Assembly: GCA_963764805.1 (NCBI GenBank)
Contig: CAVXUB010000001.1
Coordinates: 310,001-374,000 of the forward strand
Reading direction: 5' to 3'
DNA: 64,000 nt
Source of the DNA: CAVXUB01 sp963764805
GTDB taxonomy: Bacteria > Actinomycetota > Acidimicrobiia > Acidimicrobiales > Bog-793
The notes beneath the pieces are model-generated. The model saw nothing but the letters and a program-made list of their open reading frames with translations. It was not told the origin of the DNA and ran no database searches. A program made the position numbers and the translations under genes. Shown here piece after piece: positions 1 to 7,879 of this stretch. Each line of letters begins with the position of its first letter. Position 1 is the stretch's first letter.

Positions 1-118
1 TCCGGGAAACGGTGACGGCGCCCGCGGCTGGTGCGAGGGCCGTGAGCACGCGCGCGATGATGCCGAGCACGGCAAGGATGACCGTTAGCACCACAGCGGC
101 CCTCGTCGATCGCCTCAC
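1..118 (-). CDS. N-terminus of a membrane or secreted protein (cut by window edge)
   Basis: Only the first 39 codons are present, reading leftward off the window from a GTG at 118. The peptide begins with a basic stretch (RRSTR) followed by about 25 hydrophobic residues (VVLTVILAVLGIIARVLTAL), which is the layout of a signal peptide or a first membrane segment. No family can be named from this much. The start is inferred from the charged-then-hydrophobic pattern; no strong ribosome site is visible. Confidence 0.45.
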   Translation of the reverse strand, partial: MRRSTRAAVVLTVILAVLGIIARVLTALAPAAGAVTVSR

Positions 119-295
119 GGTCACCCGGCCAGTTTCCCACCAGCCTCAGCTCGAGCGTGGGAAACGGCGCTCCGGACCGCCGTTGCGGCAGGTGAGGAGG
201 CGCTCCTCGTCCCGTAACGTGAAGGTGCTCCCCGCGCCAGCGAGAGAAGTGCACCCGGCGTGCTCGCCGGACGGTGAGTAACCGGGTGTCGCGCC

Positions 296-712
296 TCAGG
301 CGTCGACCACGTGCACGGCGATGCCGAGCTCACGAGCCGCATGCTCGATCACTCGGCCAACGTTCGCCTGTCTGGCGAACCACAGCTGGCGTCCGTGCGC
401 TCGTCCCGCCGCCAGGTTCTCGGCGATCAGCCACCCACCACCGAAGCGCCCGGCGATCTGGGCTGCCTGGTCGAGCAGCGGTCGTGTGTCGAGGACCTGC
501 AGCACCTCGGGGTGCGGGAAGCGCAGCGCAGCGCGATCGAACTCGCCGAGCGGGTCGAGGATCTGCGAGAGCTGGCCTCCTCGCGGGTGGTGCAGCGCCT
601 GCAGGAGCCGCCAGTGGCGACTGGCTGGCAGGGCCAGGTCCTCGTCGGGCAAGGCGTCCGGCCAGCGCCCGAGCACGACGCGGACCGCCAGGTACTCGTC
701 GACCACGATCAC
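296..712 (-). CDS. PIN-like ribonuclease toxin of a type II toxin-antitoxin pair
   Basis: A 138-residue protein that opens with MIVVDEYLAVRVV, the short strand plus acidic residue with which PIN-fold RNases begin. A histidine-rich middle and a C-terminal strand (IAVHVVDA) follow. The length suits a VapC-size PIN toxin, which would cleave RNA in the cytoplasm. It lies 15 bp downstream of a small charged gene on the same strand, the normal antitoxin-first order. PIN assignment rests on the N-terminal motif, the length and the neighbour; the full set of acidic catalytic residues was not aligned. Confidence 0.5.
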   Translation of the reverse strand: MIVVDEYLAVRVVLGRWPDALPDEDLALPASRHWRLLQALHHPRGGQLSQILDPLGEFDRAALRFPHPEVLQVLDTRPLLDQAAQIAGRFGGGWLIAENLAAGRAHGRQLWFARQANVGRVIEHAARELGIAVHVVDA

Positions 713-727
713 GATGAGCTGGGCGTG

Positions 728-940
728 TCAGTTGTCGGAGTCGTCGCCAGTGCTGCCGCCGCCCACCAGTGGGTCGGCGGCGCTGATGGCTTCGAGGGCA
801 GCCTGGAACTCGTCGACGAGGTCGCCCTCGACGAGCCGGACGAGCAGCTCGCGGCCTTCGGGAGTGATGCGCGGATCGCCCGCCCGTCGGCGCCGGCGGC
901 GCTCTTCGATCAGCTCCTCACCGATGCTCACCTTGACCAT
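728..940 (-). CDS. Putative antitoxin partner of the PIN-like toxin
   Basis: A 70-residue, highly charged protein starting MVKVSIGEELIEERRRRRR and ending in an acidic tail (STGDDSDN). The ATG at 940 is preferred to the upstream start at 979 because a GGAG sits about ten bases before it and the protein character begins there. A basic N-terminal half and an acidic C-terminal half fit a small DNA-binding antitoxin that neutralises its partner. No named family is recognised; the role is inferred from gene order and size. From 980 to 1189 no gene is supported. Confidence 0.4.
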   Translation of the reverse strand: MVKVSIGEELIEERRRRRRAGDPRITPEGRELLVRLVEGDLVDEFQAALEAISAADPLVGGGSTGDDSDN

Positions 941-1189
941 TGTGCCGCTCCAACCTCCATCTCGTCGGGTCACCGTCAACTTCTGAGCCCACAGGTCGGC
1001 TCACGATAGGCGGCGGGTGCGCGCAATCATCCAGCCCTCCGCCATCGGTAGTGCGTCTTCGCGTCAGCTGCCTCGCCGGTCTCGTTCTTGTGCCCGGGCG
1101 TGCTGCCCGGTTGAGCCCCGGCGCCGGACTCGTCGGCGGCCGCGGCTGGCGTCGCGTGCGCCGATCCCCGACAACTGTTTCAACGTCGC

Positions 1190-2398
1190 TCACGGAACCA
1201 GTTCTGTAATCGTCGGATATTCGAAAGGCACTTCAGCCACTGAGCTGGCGACCGGCAGTCTTGCAGGACCGAGTCCCAGCCGGCCCATCACCTCGGCCGC
1301 TCGGCGATCCGCGGCCTCCATGAAGTGAGCGTAGGTCCGAAGAGTGATCGCGGGATGGGCGTGCCCCAGCCGGCCCGCGATTGTCCTGACGTCGACGCCG
1401 GCGCCAGCCAGGACCGTGGCGGCGAAGTGCCGAAGGTCGTGAAATCGGATCCGTTGCAAACCGAGCTTCTTCGCTGTCACCGCCCACGAGCGGGTCACCG
1501 AATCGGGCCGACGAGGTTCGGCACACGCCACGTCGTCGGACCAGACATACGCATCCCGACTCAGGACGACGTCGGCGACAGCGGCCCGCTCGTCGGCGTG
1601 CACCCGCTGTAGCCGCAAGACCTCGATCGTTGACGGGTCCAAGGCGAGTCGGCGAGATCGGTGCGTCTTTGGGTCCTTGACCATCACGCCATGCGAGCGA
1701 GTCTCCGAGATCGCCCTGCTGATCGTCACCGTCGCCTCCCTCAGGTCAACGTCGCACCAGCGCAGTGCGCACAGCTCGCCCCGCCGGCAACCGGTCATCG
1801 CCGCCACGTAGGCGAGGGACGCAAGATCCGGATCTCGCTGCTCCAGGTCCAGGAGCAGCGACCTCAGCTCATCAAGCGTCGGAGGGCGCACCTCACGCCC
1901 GCGCAGCGGCGGAGGCGTCGCCCGCAAGGTCGGCGCGATGTCGATCCAGCCCCACTTCATGGCCTGTCGCAGCGCCGCAGACAGGCATGCGTGGTAGTGG
2001 TGGATCGTCGGGTCGGCGAGGCCGTCCTTCTTCAGCCGGGCGTAGAAGCCGTCCAGGTCGGCCGCCCCGAGCTTCCCCACCTCGTAGTGGCCGAGCATCG
2101 GGTCGATGCGGTGCTTGATCAGGCTCCGGTATCCCTCGAGGGTCTTCGGCGACCGGCCGAGCCGCTCCAAGTGCTCCAGCCAGCGATCCATCAGCTCGTG
2201 CATCGTGACCTTCGCACGAGGGTGAACCCCCCGGTCCGCCTCTGTGACGAGATTCGCGAGCTCCTTCTGAGCCGTACGCTTACCGCCATGCACGACACGG
2301 CTGATGTAGCGGTACTTCCCGGACAAGGGGTCTCGCCCGAGCGAGACCCGGAGCTCGTAGAGACCCGGTGCACGCTCTCGTATCGATCCGCCCGCCAT
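1190..2398 (-). CDS. Tyrosine recombinase (site-specific integrase)
   Basis: An intact 402-residue phage-type integrase. The N-terminal AP2-like arm-binding part (about 1-60) is followed by a SAM-like core-binding domain (about 62-165) and a catalytic domain. Active-site residues are visible: R205 in TGCRRGEL, H320 and R323 in HDLRHF, H346 in GHAHP, and the nucleophile Y356 in LRTYAH. It would cut and rejoin DNA at an attachment site. It is transcribed away from the adjacent tRNA-Arg(CCT); an 11-bp direct repeat lies between its start codon and the tRNA, where arm sites would be expected. No other transfer genes are visible next to it, so its element lies to the left of the window or is a relic. 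Confidence 0.9.
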   Translation of the reverse strand: MAGGSIRERAPGLYELRVSLGRDPLSGKYRYISRVVHGGKRTAQKELANLVTEADRGVHPRAKVTMHELMDRWLEHLERLGRSPKTLEGYRSLIKHRIDPMLGHYEVGKLGAADLDGFYARLKKDGLADPTIHHYHACLSAALRQAMKWGWIDIAPTLRATPPPLRGREVRPPTLDELRSLLLDLEQRDPDLASLAYVAAMTGCRRGELCALRWCDVDLREATVTISRAISETRSHGVMVKDPKTHRSRRLALDPSTIEVLRLQRVHADERAAVADVVLSRDAYVWSDDVACAEPRRPDSVTRSWAVTAKKLGLQRIRFHDLRHFAATVLAGAGVDVRTIAGRLGHAHPAITLRTYAHFMEAADRRAAEVMGRLGLGPARLPVASSVAEVPFEYPTITELVP

Positions 2399-2413
2399 GA
2401 GGCGACTCTAGCC

Positions 2414-2435
2414 GATTATGGGATGATTATGGGAT
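2414..2435. repeat. Tandem 11-bp repeat between integrase and tRNA
   Basis: Two abutting exact copies of GATTATGGGAT (2414-2424 and 2425-2435) lie between the integrase start and tRNA-Arg(CCT). Position and direct repetition are those of integrase arm-binding sites. That function is an inference. Confidence 0.5.
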
Positions 2436-2477
2436 GCGGCAGAGCCGCCAACTGAGAAATAGCCGTTGACCAGGTAA

Positions 2478-2553
2478 GCCCCCGTAGCTCAGAGGATAGA
2501 GCGTCGGTTTCCTAAACCGTGCGTCGCAGGTTCGAGTCCTGCCGGGGGCGCCA
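2478..2553 (+). tRNA. tRNA-Arg (anticodon CCT)
   Basis: A canonical cloverleaf: acceptor stem GCCCCCG/CGGGGGC, discriminator G at 2550 and encoded CCA at 2551-2553. The anticodon loop TTCCTAA (2509-2515) carries CCT, which reads AGG arginine codons. The T-arm is GCAGG-TTCGAGT-CCTGC. It is a likely attachment target for the neighbouring integrase. Confidence 0.95.
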
Positions 2554-2586
2554 CTGCCGGGGGCGCCACCACTGCCGGGGGCGCCG
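2539..2586 (+). repeat. Triplicated 3' end of tRNA-Arg(CCT)
   Basis: The 15-mer CTGCCGGGGGCGCCA occurs at 2539-2553 (the real end of the tRNA T-arm and acceptor including CCA), again at 2554-2568, and with one terminal change at 2572-2586. These look like stacked tRNA 3'-end fragments, as left by repeated recombination at a tRNA attachment site; slippage replication is the alternative. From 2587 to 2738 no gene is seen. Confidence 0.7.
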
Positions 2587-2738
2587 GCCGGCCCGCCCAG
2601 CCAGCCACCCGCAAGTTCTCGGGGCAATCTTCTCGGTCAGCGTGCCAAGGTCGTCGAGCTCGGCGCGGAGGCGCCGGGACCCATGGGAATGCTCGCTGCT
2701 CATCGCCTCCCGCGGTAGCCAGCGCTCACTGTCCATCC

Positions 2739-3224
2739 TCAGGTTCGGCCGATCTTGAGGCCGCCCCTAAGTCGGTGCTGGAGCCACAGTTGCGGGTGCC
2801 GCGACGAGCCTGCGACCACTTCTAGCCAGCGCGGGTAGCTGAAGACGATCAACTCAAGCTGCTCGCGCAGGCCTGCTGGCTGGCGCGTGCAGAGGATGAC
2901 GTCCACCCCCCGACCGAGGTATGGCCGGACACGAAGTTCCCGGCTCCGGAAGTCCTGGTCGGAGGTGACGAGGATCCGATCCTGCTCAGCGCACCAGTCG
3001 GCGATATCCGCATCGCTCGCCTTGTGCCGTAGACCCGGGATCCTCGGATGCGGTTCGCCGAGCTCGGCGATCCTCTGGACCTGCTCCACGGCGTACCCGA
3101 AACGAGGAAGCAGCTCCCCTAGCCAGTGGCTGAAGTTCTCGTCCAGAAGGAAGCGGGGCTCAGCCGGCAAGGAGGAGCTGGACCTCGCGGACGTCCTCCA
3201 CGTCGATCGCGTGCCAGTCGGCAA
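2739..3224 (-). CDS. DUF5615-type PIN-like toxin
   Basis: The core begins with RFLLDENFSHWL and continues with DADIADWCAEQDRILVTSDQDF. These two acidic motifs define the DUF5615/Mut7-C PIN-like family, predicted RNase toxins usually paired with DUF433 antitoxins, exactly as here. The open frame extends to an ATG at 3224, but the first 18 residues are unlike the family. A TTG at 3170, only a few bases inside the end of the antitoxin gene, would give a start at LPAEPRFLL. The C-terminal part after about residue 120 is less conserved. Confidence in family is good; the start is uncertain. Confidence 0.75.
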   Translation of the reverse strand: MPTGTRSTWRTSARSSSSLPAEPRFLLDENFSHWLGELLPRFGYAVEQVQRIAELGEPHPRIPGLRHKASDADIADWCAEQDRILVTSDQDFRSRELRVRPYLGRGVDVILCTRQPAGLREQLELIVFSYPRWLEVVAGSSRHPQLWLQHRLRGGLKIGRT

Positions 3225-3828
3225 TCTGCTCGAGATCGTGGGACTCCAACTCCCTGGCGATTACGGCAATAGGGAGGCGCGTACCCTTCACGACGGGCTC
3301 TCCGAATTGGATGTTCGGATCTATCTCGATGCGGTTGGTTAGTTCCCAAGCAACCGCCTCGTTTCGAGCGCCGAAGCGGATCTCCTGCGCGAACGTCTCG
3401 ATGACGCGTGACGACACGTAGTGGCCGGGACGTCTGCCGACCAGCTCGATCACTTGTGGCTCTCCACCGGCCATGGCCAGATCGGCCCAGATCGCGGCAC
3501 CGTCGGTGAAGAAGCGTCGTTCGGCAAAGGGACGAGCCACACCCGGCAGCGAGTCGGCCAGCGCGACTTCTAGCTTGCGGAGCTTTTGGAGGCTCACACC
3601 TGACCGGCGGAAGCGCCGAACGACCTCCAAGCTGATGAGATCGTGGAACGAGAGCAGGCGCGATTCGTCAGGTCCGATACCGACACTCGGCGGAGCGAGG
3701 CCGGCAATCCACCGGCGAAGGGTTCCAGCCCGCACACTCGAGGCGCGCAGGCGAAGGATTCGGGCGGCCTCTGGGAAGCTGTATATCCCAGTCCCGAACG
3801 CGGGCGCAGTGACAGTCGGCGTGGGCAC
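3160..3828 (-). CDS. DUF433 antitoxin with an N-terminal MerR-like helix-turn-helix
   Basis: About 222 residues from a GTG at 3828 (VPTPTVTAPAFG). A frame open further upstream is a low-complexity extension without support. The N-terminal half has a MerR-like DNA-binding region (FPEAARILRLRASSVR ... LLSFHDLISLEVVRRFRRSG). The C-terminal half is a DUF433 domain (IEIDPNIQFGEPVVKGTRLP, then DLEQIADWHAIDVEDVREV). The DUF433 part should bind the PIN-like toxin and the HTH should allow autoregulation. It precedes and overlaps the toxin gene, so the pair is translationally coupled. Confidence 0.8.
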   Translation of the reverse strand: MPTPTVTAPAFGTGIYSFPEAARILRLRASSVRAGTLRRWIAGLAPPSVGIGPDESRLLSFHDLISLEVVRRFRRSGVSLQKLRKLEVALADSLPGVARPFAERRFFTDGAAIWADLAMAGGEPQVIELVGRRPGHYVSSRVIETFAQEIRFGARNEAVAWELTNRIEIDPNIQFGEPVVKGTRLPIAVIARELESHDLEQIADWHAIDVEDVREVQLLLAG

Positions 3829-4036
3829 GGAACGATCGTACCGGCCGGGTCTGACAGTCCCAGGTCTATTCGAGGAGCAGTCGTCCGCTCGAGCAAACGC
3901 CCGTCGGCGCATTGACCAGCTTCTACCGGTGGGCCCGCGGGGGCGCTGGCGGCGACCGCGCGACCACGTGGTATGGTCGAGAGACCGCCCTTCGCGGTCG
4001 TTAGTGCTGCGATTGACCAACTGCATGGGGGATGAC

Positions 4037-4399
4037 ATGCGTACGATGACTCGTCTTTCAGTCGGCGTTGCCTTTGTCGCCACGAGCTGGGCGCTTCCGG
4101 GACTGGTCAGTTCGGCCTCGGCGTCGACCCCTCACGCGAAGCCGACCATCACCGCCCAGTCGGCGACCTTTCATATCCCGGCGGGATCGAAGGGCACTTG
4201 GCTGCTCCGCCTCTGGACGATGCCGAAGCCGAGCACCCTCGTCGGACATGACAGCGGGAAGAGCGGCACCCTCACGGTCGCCACGCCGTCGACGAGCAAC
4301 TGCGAGTTCCAGGCCGACGTGCTCAACAATGCTTCGGGCACCTTCAAGTGGTACTCGGGTGCCGTCGTCACGGTGTCCGGCTGCGGTACGAACCCGTAG
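4037..4399 (+). CDS. Small secreted protein of unknown function
   Basis: A 120-residue protein with a clear Sec signal peptide (MRTMTRLSVGVAFVATSWAL, then small residues and ASA). The mature region of roughly 95 residues is rich in Ser/Thr and holds two cysteines (NCEFQ and SGCGTNP) that could form one disulfide. The ATG at 4037 is chosen over 4025 because a GGGGGA lies at the right distance. It probably folds as a small extracellular beta domain; no family is recognised. Confidence 0.65.
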   Translation: MRTMTRLSVGVAFVATSWALPGLVSSASASTPHAKPTITAQSATFHIPAGSKGTWLLRLWTMPKPSTLVGHDSGKSGTLTVATPSTSNCEFQADVLNNASGTFKWYSGAVVTVSGCGTNP

Positions 4400-4493
4400 A
4401 CGAGCCATCAGCCTGCGGTTCGAATCCGTAGATCGGCCGCGTGCCCGTAGTAGTACCGCTGCGTCGGACTGAGGGCGCAACTAGGGTCGCAGA

Positions 4494-5714
4494 ATGCCCC
4501 TCGACGTGAGGACCATCGAAGCCACGGAGTTGGCCGCTTGGTTGTCGGCGATGGCCGCGACGTTCTTCCACGACAGCCCACCCGGCTATGCCGACTGGTT
4601 CCTGCCCGAGGTCGATCTCAGCCGCACCTGGGCGAGCTTCGACGGCGAGCGCGTCGTCGGCACCCTCAGGTCCTTCGCCAACGTGTTCACGGCGCCCGGA
4701 GGCGGTCAGGTCCCGGCGGCGGCTCTCACCAACGTCACGGTCCTCGGAACTCATCACCGACGCGGATTGCTCTCCCGGATGATCACGGCCGACCTCGAGG
4801 CGTCGGCGGAGCGAGGCGAGACGATTGGGATCTTGATCGCGTCGGAGTACCCGATCTATGGCCGTTTTGGCTATGGGCCGGCGGTCGAGGGAGCGAAGTA
4901 CCGGATCGACACGAGGGGTTCGAGGTTTCGCAGAGCGGCGGCGGGTTCGGTCGAACAGATCGACCTGGCGACGCTTCGGCGGGAAGCACCACCTTTGTAC
5001 GAGCGACTGCGTGCCGTGCAGCCGGGCGCCATCCGTCGCTCCGACCGATGGTGGGACCGGACGCTCCGCCAGATCGAGGTGCCGGGCGACGAGAAGCCGA
5101 CCGGCTACTGCGCCCTCTACCGGTCGGAGTCGGGGTCACCGGAGGGATACGTCCGCTACCGGGTCGATCCGACTTGGCAGGACATGATCCCGGACGGCCT
5201 GCTCCACCTCGACGAGATGGTCGCCACCAACGAGGACGCCTACGAAGCCCTTTGGCAGTACGTCTGTGGCATCGACCTCGTACGGACGATCGAAGCGCAC
5301 GATCGACCTGTCGACGAAGTGCTGCCCTATCTGCTCTCGGACGGTCGGGCGGTGCGGCAGGTCAGCCGCTACGACTTCGTCTGGGTCCGGGTGCTCGACG
5401 TGTGCGCAGCGCTGTCCGGTCGCCGCTACGGCTCCGAGAAGAGGATGGTCATCGAGGTGGTCGACCGCCTCGGGTTCGCCAACGGCCGCTACGTGCTTGA
5501 TGCAGCGGAGGACGGCGCCACCTGCTTCCGCACGCAGGCCGAGGCGGACCTCACCATGCCCGTCGATTCCCTCGGCGCCATCTATGCGGGCGGGACGCCG
5601 CTTCGCGTGCTCGCCGAGGCGGGACGCATCGATGAGCACCGTCCGGGAGCGCTACGCGAGGCATCGTTGCTCTTCGCCTCCTACCGGGCACCGTGGACAT
5701 CGACCTGGTTCTGA
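4494..5714 (+). CDS. Eis-like GNAT N-acetyltransferase
   Basis: A 406-residue protein with the layout of the Eis (enhanced intracellular survival) family: an N-terminal GNAT domain, a second GNAT-like domain and a C-terminal SCP-like domain. Visible family features are the AALTNVTVLGTHHRRGLLSR acetyl-CoA-binding stretch (about 82-101), the YPIYGRFGYGPA segment, and the very C-terminal aromatic TWF, whose carboxylate acts as the general base in Eis proteins. Such enzymes acetylate amines on peptides or aminoglycosides in the cytoplasm; the native substrate here is unknown. Length and full domain set match the family. Confidence 0.85.
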   Translation: MPLDVRTIEATELAAWLSAMAATFFHDSPPGYADWFLPEVDLSRTWASFDGERVVGTLRSFANVFTAPGGGQVPAAALTNVTVLGTHHRRGLLSRMITADLEASAERGETIGILIASEYPIYGRFGYGPAVEGAKYRIDTRGSRFRRAAAGSVEQIDLATLRREAPPLYERLRAVQPGAIRRSDRWWDRTLRQIEVPGDEKPTGYCALYRSESGSPEGYVRYRVDPTWQDMIPDGLLHLDEMVATNEDAYEALWQYVCGIDLVRTIEAHDRPVDEVLPYLLSDGRAVRQVSRYDFVWVRVLDVCAALSGRRYGSEKRMVIEVVDRLGFANGRYVLDAAEDGATCFRTQAEADLTMPVDSLGAIYAGGTPLRVLAEAGRIDEHRPGALREASLLFASYRAPWTSTWF

Positions 5715-5829
5715 GACACCCGCCCCCATTCGAGATTTTCTGCGATACTCCGACAATCAGATGTCGCACGCCTCTGCCATCCTCCCCTGGTGGCAAGTAG
5801 CCACCATCAGTTCAAGGGGAAGAGGAGAC

Positions 5830-6213
5830 ATGTTCCTCGGGCTTCGCACTGCGATCTATCCAGCCGCCGACCTAGCAGCGGCGAAGAAGTGGTACAGCGA
5901 CGTTCTCGGAAAGCCGCCGTATTTCGACGAACCGTTCTACGTCGGCTTCGAGGTCGGCGGGTACGAGCTCGGGCTCGTTCCAGCGGAGGCGGACTCGGAG
6001 CCCCTGACCTACTGGGGAGTGGGCGATGCCGACAAGGCATTGGCATATCTGCTGGAACGAGGAGCCGAACTGCGCTCGCCGGTCGAGGAGGTCGGAGATG
6101 GCATCAGGGTGGCGGCCGTCCGGGATCCATCCGGCCATCCCTTCGGCATCATCGAGAACCCTGTGTTCAAGTTGCCCGACAACGCGCCGGCGCCGGACGG
6201 GCCTGGTCGCTGA
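5830..6213 (+). CDS. VOC-family (glyoxalase/bleomycin-resistance fold) protein
   Basis: A 127-residue single-unit VOC protein starting MFLGLRTAIYPAADLAAAKKWY and containing the closing strand motif DPSGHPFGIIENP. The ATG at 5830 has AGAGGAGA directly upstream. Proteins like this act as dimeric metal-dependent lyases, dioxygenases or drug-binding proteins; which applies cannot be told. It sits six bases before a WYL-type regulator on the same strand, so the two are probably co-transcribed. Confidence 0.8.
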   Translation: MFLGLRTAIYPAADLAAAKKWYSDVLGKPPYFDEPFYVGFEVGGYELGLVPAEADSEPLTYWGVGDADKALAYLLERGAELRSPVEEVGDGIRVAAVRDPSGHPFGIIENPVFKLPDNAPAPDGPGR

Positions 6214-6219
6214 CCGCCG

Positions 6220-6915
6220 ATGAAGCGGCTGGAGCGACTCCACGCGATCACCGAGGAGATTCGCTTCCGGTCGCCGCGGCCGGTTAGCGCTGCGCGACTT
6301 GCCGGGCAGCTGGGCGTAACTCGGCGGACGATCGAACGCGACCTTGCGTCCCTGAGGGAGAGCGGCCTGCCGCTGCTCGCCGATACGGGTAGGAGCGGCG
6401 GGCAGCGCTTGCACCCGAGCGCAGTTCTCCCGCCGCTCAACCTCACGGACCGCGAGACCACCGCATTGATCGTCGCCCTCACCATCGCCGACGGAATGCC
6501 TTACACCGACGCCGGCAAGACCGCTGCCTCGAAGCTGCGGCGCCTGCTGCCCGACGCAACTGCGGTGGCGACGCAAGACCTGTGCAACCGGATCCGGATC
6601 CGTCAACCGGCGCTGACCGGGATCTCCAACCGCACGATGCACATCGTGGAGGACGCGGTGGCCTCCGCCAGCGTGATGCGGATCATCTATGAGGACCGGC
6701 ACGGCACGCGCACGAGGCGATCAATCGAGCCGGCCGGTTTCCTCGGTGACCCGGAAGGGTGGTACCTGGCGGCCTGGTGCAGGCTTCGCCAGGACCGCCG
6801 GCTCTTCCGCCTCGACAGGATCCGGAGCGCTGCGGCGACGAACGAGCGGGCTGTGGGGCGCAATCTCGACGAGGTCCTTGGCTGGCTGCCTACAGCGACG
6901 GTGGTACCAGGTTGA
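6220..6915 (+). CDS. YafY-type transcriptional regulator (HTH_11 plus WYL domain)
   Basis: A 231-residue regulator. The N-terminal winged helix (about 1-60) has the DeoR/YafY signature ARLAGQLGVTRRTIERDLASL. The C-terminal WYL domain contains RRSIEPAGFLGDPEGWYLAAWC and ends with RLDRIRSA. WYL domains sense small molecules or nucleic-acid ligands. It follows the VOC gene by six bases and its TGA overlaps a TTG start of the next gene, so it probably controls this local three-gene unit. Confidence 0.85.
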   Translation: MKRLERLHAITEEIRFRSPRPVSAARLAGQLGVTRRTIERDLASLRESGLPLLADTGRSGGQRLHPSAVLPPLNLTDRETTALIVALTIADGMPYTDAGKTAASKLRRLLPDATAVATQDLCNRIRIRQPALTGISNRTMHIVEDAVASASVMRIIYEDRHGTRTRRSIEPAGFLGDPEGWYLAAWCRLRQDRRLFRLDRIRSAAATNERAVGRNLDEVLGWLPTATVVPG

Positions 6916-7562
6916 GCCAAGAGCTGACCCTGCTGGCGGCGCTTCGCATCGAGTCGAGAGCGCTGGGAGGCGCCACACACCTGACCGGAATGGGAAAAGC
7001 CCGAGCCGAGAGGGCCGCCTGCCGGCTGCTCTCGGGGGGCACCGACTTCGGGCCGGTAGCCATGGCCGGCGTAGCAGGTGGCCTCGACCCGACGCTGCGG
7101 ACCGGAGAGATGATCGTGGCCAGCGAGCTTCGAACGGTCGCCTGCGATCCACCTATTCCTCTTCCCACGGCACCGCTCGTGGCGGGGGAACTTGCCCGCC
7201 TCGGCCTCAGGGTGAGGCTCGGGCCCCTCGTTTCCTCGCCGAAGCTCGTGCTGGGCGATCAACGCCAGGCGTTGTGCGCATCCGGGGCGCTGGCGGTCGA
7301 CATGGAGTCGGCTTACGTTATGGGTCCGCTGGACCGTCACCCCCGGGTAGTCGTGCGCACTGTCTCCGACACGGGCGCAGAGGGCTTCGTGCGTGGCGGC
7401 GTGCGCGCACTGCGAGCACTGCGGAAGGTCCGACCCGTCCTACAAGCCTGGGCGGAGGCTACCGGCCCGGGCGAGGTGGCTCTCGTCGACACGCTGCCCG
7501 ACGATCACGGTTTCGATCTGGTGCTGATCGTCGGCGGGGTCGGGAAGCCGGGCAGCTGCTAG
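6912..7562 (+). CDS. Nucleoside-phosphorylase-like protein of the hopanoid HpnG type
   Basis: About 216 residues from a TTG at 6912 that overlaps the upstream stop (TTGA). The region ALRIESRALGG near the start, VAMAGVAGGLDP, and VDMESAYV (the purine-phosphorylase-type MES motif near residue 132) place it in the PNP/UDP phosphorylase superfamily, closest in feel to the hopanoid-associated adenosylhopane phosphorylase. No squalene-hopene genes are visible in the window. After residue 195 an additional segment reads VALVDTLPDDHGFDLVLIVGG before the stop, which is not part of the fold and may be the start of a broken fusion partner. Confidence 0.65.
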   Translation: MSQELTLLAALRIESRALGGATHLTGMGKARAERAACRLLSGGTDFGPVAMAGVAGGLDPTLRTGEMIVASELRTVACDPPIPLPTAPLVAGELARLGLRVRLGPLVSSPKLVLGDQRQALCASGALAVDMESAYVMGPLDRHPRVVVRTVSDTGAEGFVRGGVRALRALRKVRPVLQAWAEATGPGEVALVDTLPDDHGFDLVLIVGGVGKPGSC

Positions 7563-7879
7563 CTGCGCAGCAGCACGTCGTCGGGGACGTAGCCGACGTA
7601 CGCCTGGCATGGCTGGCTGCGACGCAGAGGGTCGCCATCTGCGCGGCTGATGAAAGCGGGTTGGGCGAACGCCTCCTGGAGCTGATCGGGGGGCTCGGCC
7701 GGTCGATCAGGTGAGCAGCGACGCTACGGGACGGACGTGGCGTTGACCTCGATCCGGTCACGTGGCGACAGCTGGCTCGCCATCACCGCTCGGTCGTGGT
7801 GGGTACCGTTTTGTGACAGATATGTCCTAAGAAGGTACCCAGCTGGCGATGGCGCCCCACGGGCGACCTGGACAGGCGG
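7563..7879 (+). other. Gap with a possible decayed C-terminal fragment (IspH-like)
   Basis: Immediately after the phosphorylase stop, the other plus frame stays open to 7714 and reads VVGDVADVRLAWLAATQRVAI, then CAADESGLGERLLELIGGL. Together with the preceding DLVLIVGG it resembles the end of an IspH/LytB-type reductase that lost frame. This is a weak, eye-level resemblance. From 7715 to 7879 nothing is recognised. Confidence 0.2.
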
